This document shows positions 58,962 to 64,000 of a stretch of 64,000 bases of DNA, in pieces (within the stretch, counting starts at the first letter, position 1; the number at the start of each line of letters is the position of its first letter). The stretch is from positions 1,612,001 through 1,676,000 of the forward strand of contig NC_014394.1 of NCBI RefSeq assembly GCF_000145255.1, written 5' to 3'. The translations under genes and the position numbers were made by a program. Source of the stretch: Gallionella capsiferriformans ES-2 (GTDB taxonomy: Bacteria > Pseudomonadota > Gammaproteobacteria > Burkholderiales > Gallionellaceae). Below the pieces are notes generated by a model. It saw only the letters and a program-made list of their open reading frames with translations. It was not told where the DNA came from and did no database searches.

Positions 58962-59780
58962 CTATTGAGAAAACACTGTTTTGACCGGACTTGGCGGGCG
59001 GGCACCGGATTTTGCTGGCGCTTTACCGGACTTTGCTGGCGACCTGTATTTTATTTGGTCACCGTTGACGTAAATCCCCATTCGCGCCAATCTTTCCGCA
59101 TCCTCTGCAAGATCAGCTCGTCTGACTCTCATCCGCCCTTCCGCATTTAGCTTTTTTATCAGCCCAATCACAGTTTCGTTTACATTCGCGTGAGATAAGC
59201 AAAACCTCGCTACCGCTTGACTGAAACCATGCTTAAGTGCCACGACTTGATCTAAGCAATATTTTGTGGATCTATCAGACTCGATTAATTTTGACCAACC
59301 GGATGAAAATGAAATACGAATAAATCGGCGCGGCTTGTCACCTGTAAAAGCTCCAGGCCTACTAGTGAGGTTGGACTTGTCAGCAGACTCATCAAACTCG
59401 CTAATTATTCCGCCAGTCACGATTCTATCGAGCTCCTTTACATATATTATGATTTCAGCCGCACGCATATCTCTCATCCACTTTGTTATAAGTGCGTTGT
59501 TCACGGTATCACCGCCCATTGCCGCACGCAGTTTTGCAGGATCAACTTTCAAATGCATACACCCATTAGACGTCCATTCTTCAGCTACTGCGACCAATCT
59601 TGCGGCATCGTGTAAATCTCGATGTTGTTGTCCGAGTCTTCCTGTAATTTGAGCCCAACCCCAGGGCGTATCAAAACGACAGGCAGTTACAGCATGCGGC
59701 CTTCTTGTTGGCGCAAAAATTGGGATTCGACAGAGGTTGGTAGGGGTTGTTGCGCGTTGATTAAAATGAGCAGGCAGCAC
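58962..59780 (-). CDS. IncQ RepC-like replication initiator
   Basis: 272 residues. GTG start at 59780, six bases after AAGGAGG that is embedded in the end of the RepA-like gene. PIFAPTRRPHA then FDTPWGWAQITGRLGQQHRD and a LVAVAEEW helix match the RepC family of IncQ plasmids, whose two winged-helix domains bind origin iterons. The C-terminus has an Ala/Lys/Ser/Gly repeat (SPAKSGKAPAKSG). The repA-repC coupling is the same as in IncQ plasmids. Confidence 0.72.
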   Translation of the reverse strand: MLPAHFNQRATTPTNLCRIPIFAPTRRPHAVTACRFDTPWGWAQITGRLGQQHRDLHDAARLVAVAEEWTSNGCMHLKVDPAKLRAAMGGDTVNNALITKWMRDMRAAEIIIYVKELDRIVTGGIISEFDESADKSNLTSRPGAFTGDKPRRFIRISFSSGWSKLIESDRSTKYCLDQVVALKHGFSQAVARFCLSHANVNETVIGLIKKLNAEGRMRVRRADLAEDAERLARMGIYVNGDQIKYRSPAKSGKAPAKSGARPPSPVKTVFSQ

Positions 59781-60654
59781 TGCGCACCTCCTTACATTTC
59801 ATATCCTTGGACTTTTTAACAGGCTGTATCTCGCGACCATCTTTAAAAAGCACTAATGCACCATCAGGCTTTATTTCGAACACCGCTGGCCGCCGATTCG
59901 TCCATACGGGTGATGGAATTTCGTTGTGCTTGCTGACACCAAAACCAACCAGTTTCTTTGTGCCTATAACCTCTTCGCTAATTCCGAGCGTAGTTGCGTC
60001 TTGATGTTGCACCTGTGAGACACCAGAAGCCCATCGCACAGCCCCTGGAAAACCGCTCCCTCCTGCTTTTGACAGATAGTGAAGTCGCAAGTTGATTTCT
60101 TCTCTAGCCGAAGCTTGGTTAGTATGCCCGAGCGTCGCCGTTGTTATTCCCAAAGTCTCAGAACGGATATGCCTAGCCAACTGGCGCTGTTGGTCATTGT
60201 CGATTTCTTTGCTCCCAGAAATTACACTACCGACAGTATCAAAAACAAGAAACTCTATACCTGCCGATTTTACTTCATCCAGCACCGCCCGCCCTTCAGT
60301 CGTCGTTATCCAACATTGACTACGCGTATCGAATTTGAAAAGTTCGCGTTCAGGAAGAAAGAATGTAATGTCCGATTTTTCAGATACATTTAGTCTAGTC
60401 AGGTCGCGATTAATCGCATCACCATCACTTGACTCTCCGGATATCCATGCTGCTTTGGACTTTTTTACCGCAAGACCGAACCAGCTTGATCCAGTAGATA
60501 TTGACGATGCAAGCGATAAAATAATCGTGCTTTTACCTTCACCTGGTGGTCCTGAAACATCAAGTATGCCCCCTGCTGGCATTAACCTATCGACGATATA
60601 ACTAATTGGCTTTGCCGGTTTGGCAAGTAACGCTGAGGAATGAAATTTTTTCAT
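59761..60654 (-). CDS. IncQ RepA-like helicase
   Basis: 297 residues, RecA-fold hexameric helicase type. Walker A DVSGPPGEGKSTIILSLA at ~33-50; Walker B FLVFDTVGSVISG near ~133; ATLGHTNQAS follows. Length and order match RepA of RSF1010-type replicons. Its ATG overlaps the stop of the upstream 89-residue gene (ATGA). Confidence 0.75.
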   Translation of the reverse strand: MKKFHSSALLAKPAKPISYIVDRLMPAGGILDVSGPPGEGKSTIILSLASSISTGSSWFGLAVKKSKAAWISGESSDGDAINRDLTRLNVSEKSDITFFLPERELFKFDTRSQCWITTTEGRAVLDEVKSAGIEFLVFDTVGSVISGSKEIDNDQQRQLARHIRSETLGITTATLGHTNQASAREEINLRLHYLSKAGGSGFPGAVRWASGVSQVQHQDATTLGISEEVIGTKKLVGFGVSKHNEIPSPVWTNRRPAVFEIKPDGALVLFKDGREIQPVKKSKDMKCKEVRSAACSF

Positions 60655-60920
60655 TTCAACTCTCCTTTATTTTTACCTTTATTTATCAAATAAACTTTCG
60701 CGTATTTGATATGACCGCGAAATGCATTTCGAATAACATGAGGGCATGCACCTGTTAATTCACATATGAATAAAAATAGTTTTGACTCGACGAATACCTC
60801 AATCTCGTTATGCCTTTTTTGCCCGTGCCGTCTTCGTAAAAAAGTAAGCAGAAAACGTAAATAATCAATTGCATCGATCTCAGTATCAATGGAAATTTTT
60901 GGATTAAAGGGAAGTGACAT
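60651..60920 (-). CDS. Small hypothetical protein of the rep operon (89 aa)
   Basis: Basic, helical protein (AIDYLRFLLTFLRRRHGQKR, later HVIRNAFRGHIKYAKVYLIN). In IncQ plasmids a small repressor gene precedes repA; this one has the right place, but no similarity can be claimed. It is two bases after the upstream stop and overlaps repA. Confidence 0.55.
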   Translation of the reverse strand: MSLPFNPKISIDTEIDAIDYLRFLLTFLRRRHGQKRHNEIEVFVESKLFLFICELTGACPHVIRNAFRGHIKYAKVYLINKGKNKGELK

Positions 60921-60922
60921 AG

Positions 60923-61330
60923 TTACACCCCCGTCTTAGTTGAAAGCGATTTCCGGTATTCGATTACCGACATACCGACCGATTGAGCAGCATTTTTCTC
61001 AACGTTAGTTGGCTTGCCTCTTTTCGATTTTGGGTATGCTGGCGCGGCATCGGATAACACGTTGATTTCGTTATTTTCTAGCTGATCAAGCCAACTCCAG
61101 ACAGTTTTCAAACTCCAAACTACAGACGTGGTGCCATCTTTAAACTTCACACGCGGTGGCAGCTTATTTGGTTCTCGGGTTACCTGCGTTCTAATCGTTG
61201 CAGGTGATCGACAAATAATTCGCGCAAGCTGATCAATATTAACAAACGCGTTACCAAAACTATGTGAGGCTTCAACAACATCAAAAGAAGGTGAAATTTG
61301 AAGGGCAGCGGATAATTTATTTTGTTGCAT
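60923..61330 (-). CDS. Putative DNA-binding protein (135 aa), AlpA/HTH-like
   Basis: Residues ~28-85 read as a MerR/AlpA-type HTH: FVNIDQLARIICRSPATIRT, then ..LPPRVKFKDGTTSVVWSL and VWSWLDQL. The C-terminus is basic. It probably regulates the rep/mob operon. Confidence 0.6.
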   Translation of the reverse strand: MQQNKLSAALQISPSFDVVEASHSFGNAFVNIDQLARIICRSPATIRTQVTREPNKLPPRVKFKDGTTSVVWSLKTVWSWLDQLENNEINVLSDAAPAYPKSKRGKPTNVEKNAAQSVGMSVIEYRKSLSTKTGV

Positions 61331-61423
61331 GCTTCAACTCCCGATACAAAGACTATATGGGGTGGCATGAATCAGAGGCCACCTAATTTGAACCACGCGC
61401 CAAGAGGCAGCATGGAAATAACA

Positions 61424-61792
61424 TCAAATCAGGTGTGGACGCGGAGGGGTATATGGGAGTTCGGATAACTGTTTTATAGTTATCTGGGTTTCGAACTGCG
61501 TAACTGGAGGTATTGCCGAAGTAATAATGATTGATTTAGATTTTGGAATGACAAAATCAGCAAGTTTCACAAATATTGAAGTTGCCCAGGCCGGCATTGT
61601 GACCAATATAAGGCCAAACGACATACCGATAATTTCTACCATATGAGCAGATAACTGCATGAACTGCATAACCACGAGAGCCGTAACCAACAGAAGAAAA
61701 CTGGCTGCAAAGGAATAGACAATAACAAACACAAAACGCAGTGGCCCCGTACCAATCTTTAACTCATGCCAGTATTTGCTTTGATTTGCCAT
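61424..61792 (-). CDS. Two-TM membrane protein (122 aa)
   Basis: Two long hydrophobic segments at ~18-44 (FVFVIVYSFAASFLLLVTAL) and ~50-75 (VEIIGMSFGLILVTMPAWA), then a Pro-rich soluble tail. First gene of the minus-strand operon. Unknown function. Confidence 0.55.
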   Translation of the reverse strand: MANQSKYWHELKIGTGPLRFVFVIVYSFAASFLLLVTALVVMQFMQLSAHMVEIIGMSFGLILVTMPAWATSIFVKLADFVIPKSKSIIITSAIPPVTQFETQITIKQLSELPYTPPRPHLI

Positions 61793-62127
61793 GCAGGGAT
61801 TATACCCATGCCTTTTAAAATATCAACAAAATAATAATCACAACATATTGATTTATATATATAAATTATTGACATTATATTTGTAATGTCAAGAATCGAC
61901 ATCCTCGCTTAATCAAAATTCTGCTTTGCTGCCAGATTTACGCAGATATCAATAACCGTTCACATCTTTTTCGTTCCAGGTGATACTTCCAGCCAATTCC
62001 TGCATTTCGGCCATTGCGGTCGCTGGATTGATTCACAAACTAAGGCCGCTACCAACCCGAAACAGTCATTGATATCTAGTTCTGCCACTGTATTTCTTAA
62101 ACTGCCATGAGCAAATCGTGGCACCAG
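61793..62127. other. 335-bp gap between rep operon and ATPase pair
   Basis: Holds the palindrome at 61869-61892; otherwise no gene. Also contains the end of the partner gene of the ATPase pair on the right. Confidence 0.5.
61869..61892. promoter_or_regulatory. Operator/promoter palindrome upstream of the rep/mob operon
   Basis: TTGACATTA-TATTTG-TAATGTCAA, 9-base perfect arms, in very AT-rich DNA 77 bases before the first minus-strand gene. Each arm also supplies a TTGACA -35-like hexamer, one per strand, so it can be an autoregulated divergent promoter. Confidence 0.6.
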
Positions 62128-63087
62128 TCAAAACCGGACGGTAGGCAGATGCTCGCCGAAGTAACCGATCAGAACCAAGGCTTCGTCTCCTGCCCTTTCT
62201 GCATGAAAATAGAGCCGAGCCCCATTTCCACCACTCGGTTTTGTGTGATCGCTCCAGCGGCGCGACGTGAAGCCTTGGGGCATAGGGAAATCGCGCAATG
62301 GGCCATGGCTTGCATGCTGTAGAGTTGCATTGGATTCTCGGCTCCATGAGATTGCACTGGCAGGGGAATATTGAGTATCCGGTTGCCAAGATGACACTCC
62401 TTGATCCAAGGCACGAAGATGGCGGAACAATTGATGGAAAACGGGTTCATTGCCAGTGAGCCCAGTAATTTGCTGTAAGGCTCTTGGACCGAAGCGTAAT
62501 TGTGGAAACAGATCGCTGGCGCGTTCAATCAATTGCTTGCCGTTCGCAACGGAATCCTCAATGCCTCGCGTGATGGATTCGCTTCGTTGGCAGGCATCTT
62601 CTTTAGTCACCAAGCGGCAGACTTGGATCGTCTCCCAGAACTCGTCATCACCATCTAGTGTGGCAAGGTCAATGGCGAGCTCGGTACTATTGTGAAAATT
62701 CGCGCTGCCCAGTGCCACGGCAGGCTGGTTGGTCAGCGCAGCGAATGCCAGACCAATAACGCTTACATTGCCTAAGTGTCCTTCAATGGCACGTGCTCCT
62801 TCGACCATGGCGAACAATCCTTCAGCGCCATCAATGAACGGCTGTTTGCCTAGGCGCTGAGCGATGAGTATTCCTGCGTCACGATTTGTTCCGGGGTCGA
62901 AACACCATCGGCGCAAGCCGCACCCTTGACCGATATCCTGATCGGCGGCGGTGCGAACGGAGCGTAATACCCGCGCACATCCCAACTCGTCCAATGCGCT
63001 AATAGTCGATGCTAGTGCCAGAATTCGTCGGGCAGGATTCCAGCTACCACAGGGCGCGAGAGTGGATTCGTCTAAGATCACGTCCAT
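62128..63087 (-). CDS. Partner of the ATPase gene, unknown family (319 aa)
   Basis: Begins MDVILDESTLAPCGSWNPAR, a strand-loop start that recalls PIN-like nucleases but without enough acidic motifs to claim one. The C-terminus ends SDHTKPSGGNGARLYFHAER and ALVLIGYFGEHLPTVRF, a basic/aromatic strand pair ending IGY-GxHLPT seen in unnamed proteins beside defence ATPases. Seven bases after the ATPase stop, so the two are one operon. A nuclease effector is the likely role, by inference. Confidence 0.6.
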   Translation of the reverse strand: MDVILDESTLAPCGSWNPARRILALASTISALDELGCARVLRSVRTAADQDIGQGCGLRRWCFDPGTNRDAGILIAQRLGKQPFIDGAEGLFAMVEGARAIEGHLGNVSVIGLAFAALTNQPAVALGSANFHNSTELAIDLATLDGDDEFWETIQVCRLVTKEDACQRSESITRGIEDSVANGKQLIERASDLFPQLRFGPRALQQITGLTGNEPVFHQLFRHLRALDQGVSSWQPDTQYSPASAISWSRESNATLQHASHGPLRDFPMPQGFTSRRWSDHTKPSGGNGARLYFHAERAGDEALVLIGYFGEHLPTVRF

Positions 63088-63094
63088 GGGTGGG

Positions 63095-64000
63095 CTACAT
63101 TAATTCAGCAAGTGCGAAATCCAATTGATCGAAAAAACCTTCAGGCCATGAATTAAGTCGCCCATCATCATCCATGGTGGGGGATTCAGGGACGGCAGCC
63201 TGACCTGGGCGATGGGCGAAGAAGTGTATTAGGGCATCAGATGCGGGGAGTTTTTTCTGCTTAACGGCCAACCGAACACCATTGAGAACATGGTCTGAAT
63301 GGGTTTCCAGAACCACTTGTATACCCGTGGCAGCGGTTTCCGCCAATAATATGCCGATGTTTTGCTGCGCACGCGGGTGGAGATGAACTTCGGGATTTTC
63401 GATAAGCAATACATCTCCGACGCGAGCAGCCAACAAAGAAACAATGATCGGAAAAAGCTGTGTCAGGCCAAAGCCAACATTTTGCGGTCGCTGAAAATCC
63501 GACCGGGAATCGGAGCGCAGGCGCAGGCTAATAGCGCTTACACCCTCAATGGGCGAGACCCGCAGGTCGCAGCCGGGGAAAAAGCGTTGCATATATCCCC
63601 GAACTTGATGGAACAAGGTGGGTGGGGTGTCTGGCAAACATAAGGCCGGATTCACTTCATCTTCGCCCCGCCAATAAAGCAGACCCGCCGCCATTTCGCC
63701 GTGATGTCCAACGCGTGCATGTCCATCCGCCACGCGCAAGGGAAGCAATTCTCTGGGGCCGGTACGCTCAGCAGTTATCCAGCTTAGATTTCGCAGAGCG
63801 GTGACCGCCTGTGAGGTCTCTGCACAGGCGGGCGGCATCAGCCAGCGTGTGGAGACTCCAAGGGGAACAGGGATTCCGTCTAGCTCTACGTGTTCCAGTT
63901 CGATGGATAACGCCCTCCGGTCCTCGGCTCTGAACGACCATTTAACCTTCTGTTCATCGGTGGTAACACCCAAAGCCAGATCACGTCGCGCCGAGTCTTG
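63095..64000 (-). CDS. ABC/OLD-type ATPase, C-terminal part (runs off the window)
   Basis: The frame is open to the last base, so the N-terminus with Walker A is outside. Present: FGLTQLFPIIVSLLAARVGD (signature region), VLLIENPEVHLHPRAQQNIG (Walker B with catalytic Glu) and VVLETHSDHVLNGVRLAVKQ (H-loop), which together fit the OLD-like/DUF3696 AAA ATPases of anti-phage operons. The TTG at 63973 is not a real start. Confidence 0.8.
   Translation of the reverse strand, partial: QDSARRDLALGVTTDEQKVKWSFRAEDRRALSIELEHVELDGIPVPLGVSTRWLMPPACAETSQAVTALRNLSWITAERTGPRELLPLRVADGHARVGHHGEMAAGLLYWRGEDEVNPALCLPDTPPTLFHQVRGYMQRFFPGCDLRVSPIEGVSAISLRLRSDSRSDFQRPQNVGFGLTQLFPIIVSLLAARVGDVLLIENPEVHLHPRAQQNIGILLAETAATGIQVVLETHSDHVLNGVRLAVKQKKLPASDALIHFFAHRPGQAAVPESPTMDDDGRLNSWPEGFFDQLDFALAELM

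Overview
The window looks like proteobacterial, probably betaproteobacterial, DNA. An IhfB of enteric/beta type, a RutE-like nitroreductase, tandem LysR regulators, cytochrome b561/YceI genes and a PaiB/PhzF operon are all typical of that group; this assignment is inference from protein character, not a database match. Only about 6-10 kb looks like ordinary chromosome. The rest is a stack of accessory regions.

Layout. (1) 1-8.7 kb: a mobile-island segment with an IHF beta gene, a topoisomerase III gene, small hypothetical genes, an AbiEi-type antitoxin gene, a zeta-type toxin with its antitoxin, and decayed genes. (2) 9.2-15.6 kb: chromosomal redox genes (DsbA-like, RutE-like, two LysR regulators, an NADP-binding reductase, cytochrome b561, two YceI proteins) ending in an old-yellow-enzyme gene cut off after about 95 codons. 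(3) 15.7-25.4 kb: two arrays of integron gene cassettes on the minus strand, with 12 recognisable attC sites. Both arrays end at the right in the same ~160-bp attI-like sequence, and no intI is present. Cassettes include two TIR-domain proteins, two LprI-like (DUF1311) secreted proteins, a 46-residue secreted Cys/His protein and several membrane proteins. Between the arrays lies an HU gene that apparently starts with AUU. (4) 25.6-31.4 kb: a 926-bp unit in which inverted repeats flank a 204-residue tyrosine recombinase, then a three-gene operon (HEPN-like protein, ParA/MinD-like ATPase, P-loop ATPase), then a second tyrosine recombinase. A ~145-bp inverted repeat (23191-23336 and 30050-30194) brackets the second cassette array and this operon. 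(5) 31.5-34.8 kb: a four-gene operon (aminotransferase, transglutaminase-like, PaiB-like, PhzF-like) with a terminator in its leader. (6) 35.9-38.5 kb: two integrase genes either side of a 3' fragment of tRNA-His, marking the left end of an element that runs past the right edge of the window. (7) 38.6-54.1 kb: an ArdA-like antirestriction gene and a complete type I BREX operon (brxA, brxB, brxC, pglX, pglZ, brxL), with a hipBA pair between brxC and pglX. (8) 54.1-61.8 kb: a minus-strand replication/mobilisation module with IncQ-like RepA, RepC and RepB-primase proteins, a TraD-like coupling protein and a wHTH plus PD-(D/E)XK-like protein, with a strong inverted-repeat structure in the gap that may be the origin. 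(9) 62.1-64 kb: an ABC/OLD-type ATPase with an unrecognised partner, a possible further defence pair.

Working together: the tRNA-His element carries host-protection cargo (BREX, HipBA, possibly the ATPase pair), an antirestriction protein that would help it enter new hosts, and a replication/mobilisation module. The cassette region and the 7-kb inverted-repeat segment are a second, independent reservoir of candidate defence genes (TIR cassettes and the HEPN-ParA-ATPase operon). The HEPN-ParA-ATPase operon and its odd bracketing by repeats and recombinases is the best candidate here for an undescribed system.
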